From Planctomycetia bacterium (lineage in GTDB: Bacteria > Planctomycetota > Planctomycetia > Pirellulales > UBA1268): a stretch of DNA of 64,000 nt. The notes beneath the pieces were generated by a model. It was given only the letters and a program-made list of their open reading frames with translations. It searched no databases and had not been told where the DNA came from. The translations under genes and the position numbers were made by a program. Shown one piece after another: positions 37,901 to 46,498 of the stretch. Location: NCBI GenBank assembly GCA_014192425.1, contig BJHK01000007.1, forward strand, positions 124,001 to 188,000. The letters run 5' to 3'. Every line of letters starts with the position of its first letter. Within the stretch, counting starts at the first letter, position 1.

Positions 37901-38352
37901 CCGACGCCCGTGTGGCCGCCGCCGTTCACCTCCAAGAACAGCTCGCCAAGATCATCGAGGGCGAGCCGCCGTTCGACATTTTTGTGCGTTGGAAGCCGCT
38001 CGCGGAACAGCCGATCGGCTGGGATCCCGACATCAACGACGGCGTGCGGCTCAATATCCGCCCGTTCATGACCGCCCGACCGCTCGGGGCGAAGGCCAAG
38101 AAGGCGTGCATCCTCCGCGCGGCCCCCGGCATCAAGTGGGACAAGGACCGCGGCAACGAGCCCGACCGCCCCAAGGACCAGTTCCCATGGTTCTGGACGT
38201 GGGATGAGGAATCGCAGGATTTCCTGGGCGGCACGAAGTTCGACGGCAAGCGACACAACGACCTCCACTACACCCGTAGGGCGAAGGAAGCTGCGCGGGC
38301 GAAGGCGGGCGGCACGAGCACGAAGCCCAAGGCTGCAGAGGCCCGGGCATGA
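34906..38352 (+). CDS. pglX: BREX adenine-specific DNA methyltransferase PglX
   Basis: PglX methylates the host BREX motif at adenine N6 to mark self DNA and sets the specificity of the system. It has 1148 residues. SAM motif I DPCMGSGHF starts at residue 303, and motif IV is TNVPYL with N484-V-P-Y487 instead of N-P-P-Y. The helical N-terminal part and a C-terminal domain are normal. From about 36380 to 37330 the DNA drops from roughly 70% to about 50-57% GC in sampled lines, with T/A-ending codons, just where the target-recognition region should lie. It overlaps pglZ by four bases. Confidence 0.92.
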   Translation: MPPLDRTLRRGLENAVKAARRVAEQAATKALESLAVGHHEPWPGQPTADRTLRVKLRARGRQLGDALDPKTGKQATTRLVHEVAYEHWHRMLFARFLAENDLLIEPDSGVAISLDTCRELAKERGTDVWMLASRFAQTMLPEIFRADDPVLAVELAREDQLELEKIVADLGTDVFTASDSLGWCYQFWQAEKKDSVNASGVKIGADELPAVTQLFTEDYMVDFLLDNTLGAWWAGKVLAADPSIAASATSEDDLRKAVSLPGVPWAYLRFIKPDDGEGAGTWRPAAGTFDGWPRAVKDLTCLDPCMGSGHFVVAMFDRLVPLRMREEGLSETAAIKAVIRDNLYGLEIDPRCTQIGAFNLALAAWRRVGHIPLPPMHIACSGLAPNATEDEWVALAEGNSRLEEGMRRLHGLFKDAPVLGSLINPGAEGYAAFEASFAELQPILGKALAKEGSDDAEHEMAVTARGVAKAAEILGRQFTLVATNVPYLAKDKHAPLLASRCESRFPAAQRNLAYVFLQCGLEIARAGGTVAMVTLQNWLFQPAYPELRKAILSQSDWNQVVRLGAKGFQTPMWDFNVMLFITSKSLPTDSSCLPSLNVEGARSPEEKARSLVTTQVTTSNQLGQMRNTDCIVLEDLTRSAMTTLGDYMTTAQGLVTGDDNKFVRRWWESPLLSDEWTWLHLQPRNTEPYSGRVATIRWQGGSGDLHKRSKAHNFPPPEFLGAAGVAIQRMDLNATIFSGNVFGDHLAPLVPRDVSTLLPLWCFCESADFTAEVRKVDAALKVAVGSFAKVPFDLPHWETVAAERYPAGMPVPHTSDPTQWLFNGHPKDSDSPLHVAVARLVGYQWPRQTGSEFPDCPALGADGLERHADADGIVCLSSVRGEPTAADRLLSLLADAYGSDWSADLRDKLLADVDANGKTLDDWLRDSFFEQHLKLFHQRPFVWHIWDGLRDGFHCLVNYHRLAGPDGQGRRTLEKIAYEYLGDWITRQKAQQAAGEEGADARVAAAVHLQEQLAKIIEGEPPFDIFVRWKPLAEQPIGWDPDINDGVRLNIRPFMTARPLGAKAKKACILRAAPGIKWDKDRGNEPDRPKDQFPWFWTWDEESQDFLGGTKFDGKRHNDLHYTRRAKEAARAKAGGTSTKPKAAEARA

Positions 38353-40727
38353 GCACGGCCACCTCCACATCTCCGACGCTCACCACTAGCACGCTCGCCG
38401 ATGCCGTGCTCGAATCACTCGCGCGGCTCGTCTCCACGCCCGACGGTGAGGTGCCGCCCGCCGCGATCCTCTGGCCCGACGCCGAGGGCCAGTGGAAGAG
38501 CCTCGTCGCGCTGCTGCGGGGCCGCGTGCCGCACCTCTACGAACTCGGCACCTTCTCCCCCGACGACCACATCGGCCCGGCGATCTGGCTCGTCTGCGCC
38601 GTCGCTCGCACGCTCTCCGACCATTCGCCGCCCGCGGGCACTGTCCCGATCCTCTACCTGCCCGGCGTCGCTCGGCAGGAACTCCGTGCCGGTGCCGACT
38701 GCCCCATGCTCCACCAGCCGCTCGTGGAACTCCAGTATCGCGGGAAGGTGTGGCACCAACGCAACGGCCGCGACTGGACGATCGAGGCGTTCCTGACGAG
38801 CAAAGACGCCCTCGACCTCGACGTGGCCCGCGATGCCGCCAGCCAGCAGGCGATGCTCCGCGCGATCGACCGGCTCGCCGATGAGCCGATCGCGGCGCTC
38901 ACCGGGAGGCGGCTCGACGTCGGCTTCTTCGAGTCGCTCTCCGTCAGCGACATCGAACGTGAAATCCTCGCCTGGATGGCCGACGCCGACGAGTATCGGA
39001 AGACCAAGAAGGCCGACGCTGCCGCGTTCGAGACGTTCGTCGGCAAGATGGCCCGCGAATACGGTGTCGATCCAACCAAGCAGTCGCCCGCCGAAGCCGC
39101 GAAGTGCCTGGCCCGCGGAGAAACGGCGTGGGATCCGATCTGGCGCCGCTATGCCGACGCCCCGCAGGCGTATCCCAAGATGCAGGTGCTCATGGCCGCG
39201 GTGCCGGAGCAGGAGTTTTCGATTCAGTGCCTCGACCGCAGCCCACGCAGCAATCTGCAGTCGGAATCAACGCTCCGCTCGGACCTCGGGAAACTGCTCT
39301 CGCTCCCGCATGCCGACACCTGTGCCGCCGTCACCAAGCTCGATCGTGAACACCGCGAGCGGCTCGACCGTCCGTGGACCAAACTCGGCGAGAGCCTGCT
39401 CGCCGAAGTGCTCGTGCCGCTCGCGAAGTTGGCGACCGCCGCGACTTCACCGCTCGGCGGGCCCGACGTGGCGACAATCGCCCGGGCCTACGCCAAGGGC
39501 GGCTGGGACGTGGACCGGCAGGCGATGCGGGCGCTGGCCGTCGCCCAACACTCCGCCGACGCCGAACTCGTCGGTCAGGTTGTGCGGGCGGTCTACCTGC
39601 CGTGGCTCGACAAGACGGCGGCGCATTTCCTATCGGTAAGCCAGGGCGGCGCCGCGATCGCCTCACTCGTCACTGCCGTGCAGCCGGAACGGGAGCAGTG
39701 CCTCGTATTCGCCGATGGCTTGCGGTTCGACGTCGCCGTGTCCCTCCAGGAAAAGCTCGAGGCCCGTGGGCTCGTGGCTCGGCTCGGCCACCGGATCGCC
39801 CCGCTGCCGAGCGTGACCGCCACGGCCAAGCCCGCGGTGATGCCCCTGCCGGCCAGCGGCTACGGTTCGATCGTGGGCGGCCAGATGCCCGAGACGTTCC
39901 TGCCGCAGGTGCGGACGGCCGCGGGCCAGAAACCTGCCACCACGAATGAACTCCACGACGTGCTCTCCGAGCTGCGCGTCGCCGTCCTCGCCGCCGACGA
40001 GACCTCCGACGCCGCCACCGCCGAGAAGGGCGGCTGGACGGAGGTGGGGCGGATCGACGAACTGGGCCACAAGCTCGGCGCGGAACTCGCCGGCTCCCTC
40101 GACGAACAGGTGGAGCGGATCGCCCGCCGCGTGGCCGACCTGCTCGACGCGGGCTGGACGCGGGTGCGGGTCGTCACCGACCACGGCTGGCTACTCGTGC
40201 CCGGCGGCCTTACGAAGGTCGAAGTCCCGAAGTCGGTCGTCGAATCGAAGTGGTCCCGCGCTGCCGCAGTAAAAGGCTCGTCGCAGGTGACGGTGCCGGT
40301 CGTGGGATGGCACTGGAACGATGCCGACCGCGTGGCCACACCACCGGGGGCTGGTGCGTTTCGGGCGAGCGAGGCCTACGCACACGGCGGCATGAGCCCG
40401 CAGGAGTGCGTGACGCCGGAACTCATCGTTGAGCGGCTCAGGCCCGCGGAGACGACCTCGATCACGAACATCCGCTGGGTCGGAATGCGGTGCCGCGTGT
40501 CCGTGGGTGGCGGCGTCTCTCCACTCTTCGTGGACCTGCGCACTACCGACCGCGACCCAGCCTCGACCGTCGTCGGCGGCCTGAAGCCCTACGACGCCAA
40601 GAAAGACGAGGCCGCGATGGTCGTGGCCGACGACAGCCTCGAATCGAAACCCGCCGTCGTGGTCGTGCTCAACGCCGACGGCACCGTCCTTGATCGCATG
40701 AAGACCACCATTGGAGGCAAGACATGA
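38349..40727 (+). CDS. pglZ: BREX phosphatase-like protein PglZ (type B-like)
   Basis: A 792-residue alkaline-phosphatase-superfamily protein of BREX. Metal-ligand-like motifs are ADGLRFD (D456) and VVTDHGWLLVPGG (D611, H612). The long N-terminal helical part (residues 1-430) and the shorter length compared with classical type A PglZ suggest the type B form. It overlaps pglX and brxL by ATGA on each side, so the three are co-translated. Confidence 0.9.
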   Translation: MSTATSTSPTLTTSTLADAVLESLARLVSTPDGEVPPAAILWPDAEGQWKSLVALLRGRVPHLYELGTFSPDDHIGPAIWLVCAVARTLSDHSPPAGTVPILYLPGVARQELRAGADCPMLHQPLVELQYRGKVWHQRNGRDWTIEAFLTSKDALDLDVARDAASQQAMLRAIDRLADEPIAALTGRRLDVGFFESLSVSDIEREILAWMADADEYRKTKKADAAAFETFVGKMAREYGVDPTKQSPAEAAKCLARGETAWDPIWRRYADAPQAYPKMQVLMAAVPEQEFSIQCLDRSPRSNLQSESTLRSDLGKLLSLPHADTCAAVTKLDREHRERLDRPWTKLGESLLAEVLVPLAKLATAATSPLGGPDVATIARAYAKGGWDVDRQAMRALAVAQHSADAELVGQVVRAVYLPWLDKTAAHFLSVSQGGAAIASLVTAVQPEREQCLVFADGLRFDVAVSLQEKLEARGLVARLGHRIAPLPSVTATAKPAVMPLPASGYGSIVGGQMPETFLPQVRTAAGQKPATTNELHDVLSELRVAVLAADETSDAATAEKGGWTEVGRIDELGHKLGAELAGSLDEQVERIARRVADLLDAGWTRVRVVTDHGWLLVPGGLTKVEVPKSVVESKWSRAAAVKGSSQVTVPVVGWHWNDADRVATPPGAGAFRASEAYAHGGMSPQECVTPELIVERLRPAETTSITNIRWVGMRCRVSVGGGVSPLFVDLRTTDRDPASTVVGGLKPYDAKKDEAAMVVADDSLESKPAVVVVLNADGTVLDRMKTTIGGKT

Positions 40728-42778
40728 CGCTCGTGCTCGACCGACTCGATGAAGTGGCCTCGAGCGCCTTCGACGGCTACCTCGTCCGCAAGGACCTCGT
40801 GCGGAGGTACGCCAAGGAATACCCCGTGCCCAGCTACGTCGTGGAGTTTCTGCTGGGCCGGTACTGCGCCACGACCGACCCCGAGGAGATCGAGCAGGGT
40901 CTGGGAATCGTCACCCAGCAGCTCGCCGACCGCACCGTCCGCACGGGCAACGAGGAACTCTTCAAGAGCCGCGCCAAGGAGCAGCGGCAGGTAAAACTCA
41001 TCGACATCGTGCGGGCCCGGCTCGACGCCAAGAACGACTGCTACGTGGCCGAGTTGCCGAGCCTGGCCCTGCGTGACGTGCGGATCCCCGACGATCTTGT
41101 CCGCGACAACGAGCGAATGCTCACCGACGGGTTCTACGCCGAGGTGACGCTCGCCTACGACAGCGTGATCGCATCGCAGCAGGGCGGCCGGGCGTTCGGC
41201 ATCGAGGCCATGCGGCCGATCCAGATGTCGAAGTCGGACGTGCTCGAGGCCCTGCAGCGCGGCCGTCGCACGTTCTCGACCGAGGAGTGGAAGAAGTTCC
41301 TGATTCGCTCGATCGGGCTGGAGCCAGACGCGCTCGACGAAAAGGCGATCCGTGTGCTGCTCCTGCGGATGGTGCCCTTCGTGGAGCGGAACTACAACCT
41401 CGTCGAACTCGGCCCCCGCGGCACCGGCAAGAGCCATCTCTTCCAGCAGATCTCTCCCTACGCCCACCTGATCTCGGGCGGCAAGGCGTCGGTGGCCAAG
41501 ATGTTCGTCAACAACGCCACCGGCCAGAAGGGCCTGGTCTGCCAGTACGACGTCGTCTGCTTCGACGAGGTGTCTGGCATCTCCTTCGACCAGAAGGACG
41601 GCGTCAACATCATGAAGGGCTACATGGCCAGCGGGCAGTTCAGCCGCGGCAAAGAGAACATCCGGGCTGACGGCGGCATCGTGATGGTCGGCAACTTCGA
41701 CGTGGATGTAGACCAGCAGCAGCGGATCGGGCACCTGCTCAGCCCGCTACCGCCGGAGATGCGGTCCGACACGGCGTTCATGGACCGGCTGCATGCCTTC
41801 GCGGCGGGCTGGGATTTCCCGAAACTCAAGCCCACCGACCACCTGACGAACCACTTCGGCCTTGTGAGCGACTTCCTGAGCGAATGTTGGAGCCACCTGC
41901 GGACGACGAGCCGGGCGACGGTGATGTACGAGCGGGTCCACCTCGGCGGCGCTCTTTCGGGCCGCGACATCGAGGCGGTGAGCAAGACGGTGAGCGGCCT
42001 GACGAAGCTGCTCTTCCCCGATCCCGAGATGCCGGTGCCGGACGAGGACCTGGAGTGGATGGTGCGGCTGGCGCTCGAATCCCGCCGACGGGTGAAGGAG
42101 CAACAGAAGCGGCTTCTCAAGAGCGAGTTCCGCAACACCCACTTCAGCTACGTCATGGGCGCCGAGGGCGTGGAGCAGTTCGTGGCCACGCCGGAGTTGC
42201 ACAGCGACGAGGCGATCGAAAGCGACCCGTTGCCGCCGGGGCAGGTCTGGGCGGTGAGCCCGGGCGGCCCCGATTCCGAGCCGGGCCTCTACCGGATCGA
42301 GGTGACGGTAGGTCCTGGGAGCACGGTGCGGATCCTGAACCAACCGGTCCCGGCCGGATTCCGTGAGAGCGTGCGGATCGGTGAGCAGAACCTGTACACG
42401 CGGGCGAAGGAGCTGGTGGGAGACCGGGACCCCCGCGCCCACGAGTTCTCGCTCCAACTGCGGGCGATGGACGCCGACAAGAACGGCGCCGGACTGGGCC
42501 TTCCGGTGCTCGTGGCGATGTGCAGCGCCCTCCTCGGCCGCAACACCCGCGGCGGCACGATCCTGATCGGCCCTTTGAACCTGGGCGGCTCGTTCGAGTT
42601 GATCCCCAACGCCCAGCGGATCGCGGAGCTGGCGGTCGACAAGCAGGCCGGCACGGTGCTGATGCCGGTCGCCGCCCGGCGGCAGTTGGCCGACCTGCCG
42701 GACGACGTTTGGACCCGGCTGAACATCGAGTTCTACAAGGACGCCGCCGACGCGGTGTTCAAAGCCTTGGTGGAGTAG
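40724..42778 (+). CDS. brxL: BREX Lon-like AAA protein BrxL
   Basis: A 684-residue AAA+ protein that forms ring complexes on DNA. Walker A GPRGTGKSHLF is at residues 230-240, and the Walker B-like VVCFDEVSG follows near 285. The C-terminal Lon-protease-like domain (residues about 500-684) has the fold landmarks LRAMDADKNGAGLGLPVLVAM and GPLNLGGSFEL, but the catalytic Ser (normally in GPSAG) and the Lys after GG are missing. A proteolytic role is therefore unlikely; the domain is probably structural. Confidence 0.92.
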   Translation: MTLVLDRLDEVASSAFDGYLVRKDLVRRYAKEYPVPSYVVEFLLGRYCATTDPEEIEQGLGIVTQQLADRTVRTGNEELFKSRAKEQRQVKLIDIVRARLDAKNDCYVAELPSLALRDVRIPDDLVRDNERMLTDGFYAEVTLAYDSVIASQQGGRAFGIEAMRPIQMSKSDVLEALQRGRRTFSTEEWKKFLIRSIGLEPDALDEKAIRVLLLRMVPFVERNYNLVELGPRGTGKSHLFQQISPYAHLISGGKASVAKMFVNNATGQKGLVCQYDVVCFDEVSGISFDQKDGVNIMKGYMASGQFSRGKENIRADGGIVMVGNFDVDVDQQQRIGHLLSPLPPEMRSDTAFMDRLHAFAAGWDFPKLKPTDHLTNHFGLVSDFLSECWSHLRTTSRATVMYERVHLGGALSGRDIEAVSKTVSGLTKLLFPDPEMPVPDEDLEWMVRLALESRRRVKEQQKRLLKSEFRNTHFSYVMGAEGVEQFVATPELHSDEAIESDPLPPGQVWAVSPGGPDSEPGLYRIEVTVGPGSTVRILNQPVPAGFRESVRIGEQNLYTRAKELVGDRDPRAHEFSLQLRAMDADKNGAGLGLPVLVAMCSALLGRNTRGGTILIGPLNLGGSFELIPNAQRIAELAVDKQAGTVLMPVAARRQLADLPDDVWTRLNIEFYKDAADAVFKALVE

Positions 42779-42788
42779 GGAGGCCGCC

Positions 42789-44573
42789 GTGCAAATCGAC
42801 CCCATGGTGTCGCTCGCCCATGCGATTCACAGCCGGCCGCGGCGTTACGCGCTGCTGCTGGGATCGGGCGTGTCCAGGGCGGCAGGGATTCCCACCGGCT
42901 GGGAGATACTCGGCGAACTCATCGCGCGGGTGCGGAGCCTCGAAGGTGCGGATGGCGACGACGACAACGTGAAGTGGTTTACGAAGCGTTTCGGTGAGGC
43001 CCCAGACTACTCACGGGTTGTCGAGCGGCTGGGTCAGACTGAGTGGGAACGTCAAGAGATGCTTCGCGGGTTTTTCGAACCCGCTGCCGATGGCCGGGGA
43101 GCACACGACAGGAAGCCAACCGCTGCCCACCGAGCGATCGCCCGCCTCGTGAAGGGTGACTTCGTCCAAGTCATCGTGACGACGAACTTCGATCGACTAG
43201 TGGAGACGGCTTTGGTCGATGAGGGAATCCACCCGAAGGTCATCTCCTCCGAACACCAAGTCGACGGGATCGTGTCATTGGTTCACGAGAAGGTCGTCGT
43301 CTTCAAGCTTAACGGCGACTACCGGGACCCATCCATCCGAAACACCGCCGGCGAGTTGAGCAAGTATGACCCAGAAACCACACTATTTCTGAACCACATC
43401 TGCGAGTCTTACGGCCTCGTCGTGTGCGGGTGGTCGGGAGAATGGGATCTCGCTCTTCGCGTGGCTTTGGAGGCGACCAAGGCGAGGCGATTCTCGATGT
43501 TCTGGGCGAGTCGTCGCGAACCAGTGGGCCACGCCCTTTCTCTCGTGCGCACGCGAGAAGCGGAAGTCGTTCTGGGGATGGATGCCGACACGTTCTTTGA
43601 TGACCTAGCCGGCAAGGTCCTCTCGCTTCAGGAAGCAGCCACCGCACATCCGAGGTCGCTTCAGATTCTTGCAGCGGAGTCCCGCCGACTCGTCCGCGTC
43701 GGGGAGGACGTGCCCCAGCTTCAGAGAACTGTACAGGCGGTTGTCGAGCGAGCCAGGGCGGCACTGGTCGAAGCGGTCCGCGTCGAGGCGCCCAAGCCTC
43801 TGCCCGCGACCGCGGACTGGATCAACTTTTCGAATCGCCAGTTGGGCGAGGTATACGCGGTGTGTATGCCGGCGGCGCGCTGGGCCGTCGGAAGGCAAGT
43901 TCCGATCCTACAGGAGGTTGTCCAGCGACTACATGAAGGCCCTGCGGTTCCGTCGAATCACGTCGTGCCTGAGGAATCGTACTGGGCAGTGCCGTCGTTT
44001 CTGGCGTTTCATATGATCGGCGCGACGATGGCGGCAGGTCGTAACTGGCCGGCGCTGTTTGAGTTTGTCGCCGGGGCGCGGGTCAAAACCAGGAATGGCT
44101 TCTCGCCGTACGTAGTCGGTCTGGATTGGGGACACGTTCAGAATCATTTCGCTGAAGCGTTCGGCTCCAGCGGGCGTGGGCCGGCCGCGAGCCGATGGCT
44201 CTTCGATCAATGGAATGCCGTTGGCACTGGCGAGGTGCCGAGCGTCCAAGATCGCGACGAAGCCTTCCTTCGGTTTGAGCTGGCTATCGCGATCACGCAC
44301 CGCGCTTTGACGGTGCCACCATCGGGCATGAACGATCGGAAGGGTGTGTACATCCGCGACGATACGCCCCCTTGGATGCTGTCAGGACTCTACAATTGGA
44401 GAGCATCGTGGGGGGGAGGTGAGCGACAATTTGTGGACGAGCTACAGGAAGACCAGAGGTTCACCCTTGCCCTCCAGGAGTTCGTTTCGTCCCTGAGAGA
44501 GCCGGTGAGCGTGCAGTCGCTCTACGACTACCTTCAGTCTTGGCTTCAGCGCACCCGGCAGGGAGCTGGATGA
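42789..44573 (+). CDS. SIR2-like domain protein appended to the BREX operon
   Basis: A 594-residue protein with an N-terminal SIR2-like NAD-binding fold: LLLGSGVSRAAGIPT at residues 22-36, the TTNFD motif at 131-135, then FKLNGDYRD around 172-180, where the usual catalytic His of KLHGD is replaced by Asn175, and VCGWSGEWDLALR. The C-terminal 320 residues have no recognised domain. The GTG start at 42789 has GGAG nearby and lies 10 bases after brxL, so it is in the operon. Codon use is less GC-rich than in BREX, suggesting a later acquisition. Probably an abortive defence effector or a regulator. Confidence 0.8.
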   Translation: MQIDPMVSLAHAIHSRPRRYALLLGSGVSRAAGIPTGWEILGELIARVRSLEGADGDDDNVKWFTKRFGEAPDYSRVVERLGQTEWERQEMLRGFFEPAADGRGAHDRKPTAAHRAIARLVKGDFVQVIVTTNFDRLVETALVDEGIHPKVISSEHQVDGIVSLVHEKVVVFKLNGDYRDPSIRNTAGELSKYDPETTLFLNHICESYGLVVCGWSGEWDLALRVALEATKARRFSMFWASRREPVGHALSLVRTREAEVVLGMDADTFFDDLAGKVLSLQEAATAHPRSLQILAAESRRLVRVGEDVPQLQRTVQAVVERARAALVEAVRVEAPKPLPATADWINFSNRQLGEVYAVCMPAARWAVGRQVPILQEVVQRLHEGPAVPSNHVVPEESYWAVPSFLAFHMIGATMAAGRNWPALFEFVAGARVKTRNGFSPYVVGLDWGHVQNHFAEAFGSSGRGPAASRWLFDQWNAVGTGEVPSVQDRDEAFLRFELAIAITHRALTVPPSGMNDRKGVYIRDDTPPWMLSGLYNWRASWGGGERQFVDELQEDQRFTLALQEFVSSLREPVSVQSLYDYLQSWLQRTRQGAG

Positions 44574-44749
44574 CTGAGCCTGCCTCCACCAGGTGTTGCT
44601 GAATCCCGCCCGAAAACGCGGCATATTCAGTGACCACACCCAAGCCCTCAGCCGTCCCGAAGGCTGACGGCCCTCGCCGCTGACGCCCCTCTCGCGACAG
44701 CGTTTCCCCAGTCCCTACAACTGCGCCACCGCTGCGCACCCACCCCACC

Positions 44750-45271
44750 GTGAAACTCCACATCCACGTGCTCGCCATCCCTCCGCCCGGCCACCCCGAC
44801 AGCACACCCGACCCGCCGAACGTCTTCCACTACACGACCGGTCAGAAGCTCGACCTCATCCTCCGCTCCGGCGCCATCCTTCCCACCGCCGCCCGCGTAC
44901 CCGGCAACGAAAAGCCCGTCGCATGGTTCTCCACCAGCCCTGCGTGGGAGCCTACGGCGACCAAGTGCCCCATCCCCGGCAAACTCGGCCAACTGATCAC
45001 GGCCAAGGCCCAGAACGGCTTGGTCCGCATCACAGTGCCCGGTACCTGTGCTCCCTACATCTTCCCGCAGCTCCCCCTTATCGCCGGCACCAAGCCCAGC
45101 GTCTGCTTTGGCCTGCTCGTCGCCGGCCTCGAACTCGGCTCTGACCCCGACACCTGGCGATTCACCCCGCATCCCGTCCCGACGGCTCTTTTCCGGGAAG
45201 TCGAGTTCTTTGACTTCGCGAGCGACCGCTGGCTGGCCGTGGATCTCGCCGAGCTTTCCTGCCGCAACTGA
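44750..45271 (+). CDS. ADP-ribosyltransferase-like protein (possible)
   Basis: A 173-residue protein starting at the GTG at 44750. The N-terminal FHYTTGQKLDLILRSGAILP (H27, Y28) and later VAWFSTSP resemble ART-fold proteins in which His-Tyr starts the NAD site and a short helix with 'IL-x-x-G' follows. The family is not certain, and the final catalytic Glu is not identified. It follows the SIR2-like gene by 176 bases on the same strand. Confidence 0.5.
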   Translation: MKLHIHVLAIPPPGHPDSTPDPPNVFHYTTGQKLDLILRSGAILPTAARVPGNEKPVAWFSTSPAWEPTATKCPIPGKLGQLITAKAQNGLVRITVPGTCAPYIFPQLPLIAGTKPSVCFGLLVAGLELGSDPDTWRFTPHPVPTALFREVEFFDFASDRWLAVDLAELSCRN

Positions 45272-45309
45272 CCAACCTGTTTCATTCACCCCCGAGGCCT
45301 CCCCCCCTC

Positions 45310-45477
45310 ATGACCACCACTGTTCTCGTTTCCCTGCTCGCCGCCGGGCTGGCCCTTGCGCTGGCCCGGGAGAACCGGGTTCGCCGGGCTTTCCAAGACC
45401 TGGTGCTCCGGCTCCGAGCCAAACTCCGGCAGCAGCCCCAGCAACCCTTTCCCACTCACCGCCGGAGGCGCCCATGA
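45310..45477 (+). CDS. Small single-helix membrane protein
   Basis: A 55-residue protein: hydrophobic residues 4-20 (TVLVSLLAAGLALALA), then an Arg-rich cytoplasmic tail with many Gln and Pro. Its stop overlaps the next ATG (ATGA at 45474), so the two membrane proteins are translated together. No family is recognised. Confidence 0.6.
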   Translation: MTTTVLVSLLAAGLALALARENRVRRAFQDLVLRLRAKLRQQPQQPFPTHRRRRP

Positions 45478-46127
45478 CGTTCTCAGCAATTCTCACAACC
45501 CTGCTCGGCTGGGCCATCTGGCTCGTCAGGTCACTGCTCCTTGCGGGGCGGCCCCTGGTGACGACCATCCTTTCGATCTTCTCCCCCGCATGGCTCCTGG
45601 CGGCGCTGGGGCTCGTCTCGATGGTCCTGGCGGGGCCGGCCAAGGCGGGCTGGTTCTGGGGTCCCGATCCCAAGGTCGAGGCTGCCAATCGTGCGCTCCA
45701 GCAGGCCGCCCAGATCGCCACCGAGGCAGCCAGGACCCAAGCCAGCCAGCAGGGACAGCTCCTGGCGGCCGTGGAGGCTCTCTCCAACGAGCGCACACAG
45801 CTCGCTGGGCACCTGACGCACCTGGGCGAAATGGCTGCCCGGGACTCCGCCTGGGCCGCTGCGCTACAGGCAGCCGGGCCGGTACTCGTCACGGTGGCGG
45901 TGCTGGCCCTGGGCTGCATGGCCATCTGGCTGGTCACGCGCAGCAGCGACCAGGACGCCCGACTGGCCAGCGTGCTCGTGGATGAGATCGCCGGGATGGG
46001 CCCGGGAGTTTTCGGGCAGGCAGCGCACGACACGGCGCTCGAGGAGAAGCCAGCCGTTCACGTCACCAGCCTCGAACACAACCAGGTGGTATCCCCCCAA
46101 CCAGAACCCCAGGAGATGCCCTTCTAA
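45474..46127 (+). CDS. Membrane protein with coiled coil
   Basis: A 217-residue protein with hydrophobic helices at about residues 5-25 and 30-55, a long Ala/Gln-rich coiled-coil segment (65-125, NRALQQAAQIATEAARTQAS as start), a third helix at about 130-153, and a disordered tail. It overlaps the preceding small membrane gene and lies two bases before the DUF1257 gene. The function is unknown; the layout suggests a membrane anchor for the following cytoplasmic proteins. Confidence 0.65.
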   Translation: MTFSAILTTLLGWAIWLVRSLLLAGRPLVTTILSIFSPAWLLAALGLVSMVLAGPAKAGWFWGPDPKVEAANRALQQAAQIATEAARTQASQQGQLLAAVEALSNERTQLAGHLTHLGEMAARDSAWAAALQAAGPVLVTVAVLALGCMAIWLVTRSSDQDARLASVLVDEIAGMGPGVFGQAAHDTALEEKPAVHVTSLEHNQVVSPQPEPQEMPF

Positions 46128-46129
46128 CC

Positions 46130-46498
46130 ATGTCCCACATCGTCGAGATCAAGACGGAGGTACGCGACGAGGTAGCCGTGAAAGCCGCCTGCGTCCGCCT
46201 CCAGATTCCCACCCCCGAACACAAGACTGTGAGGCTGTTCAACGCGACGGCTACTGGGTTGTGCGTCCAGCTCCAGGGCTGGTCGTACCCAGTGGTGGCC
46301 AATCTCGCGACCGGCCAACTCCAGTACGACAACTACCAAGGCCACTGGGGCGAGCAGAAGCACCTGAATTCGTTTCTGCAGGGCTACGCCGTCGAGAAGG
46401 CCAAGGTCGAGGCCCGGAAGAAGGGCCACTCGGTCACGGAAACCAGCCTGCAGGACGGCTCGATCAAGGTCACCGTGCGCGTGGGAGGTGCCGCCTGA
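46130..46498 (+). CDS. DUF1257 protein (Ycf35-like)
   Basis: A 122-residue DUF1257 protein. The family start MSHIVEIKTEVRD, the middle YPVVANLATGQLQYDNYQG, and the end LEARKKGHSV-type pattern (here VEARKKGHSVTETSLQDGSI) are clear. The family includes the plastid/cyanobacterial Ycf35. The function is unknown. It overlaps the DUF2997 gene by one base and lies near a Ycf46-like AAA ATPase. Confidence 0.85.
   Translation: MSHIVEIKTEVRDEVAVKAACVRLQIPTPEHKTVRLFNATATGLCVQLQGWSYPVVANLATGQLQYDNYQGHWGEQKHLNSFLQGYAVEKAKVEARKKGHSVTETSLQDGSIKVTVRVGGAA

Noticed and set aside
31405-42778. DISARM or a DndABCDE/restriction system instead of BREX
   Set aside because: The combination DUF1788, long P-loop ATPase, PglX, PglZ and Lon-like BrxL is specific for BREX; no DrmABC or Dnd genes are present.
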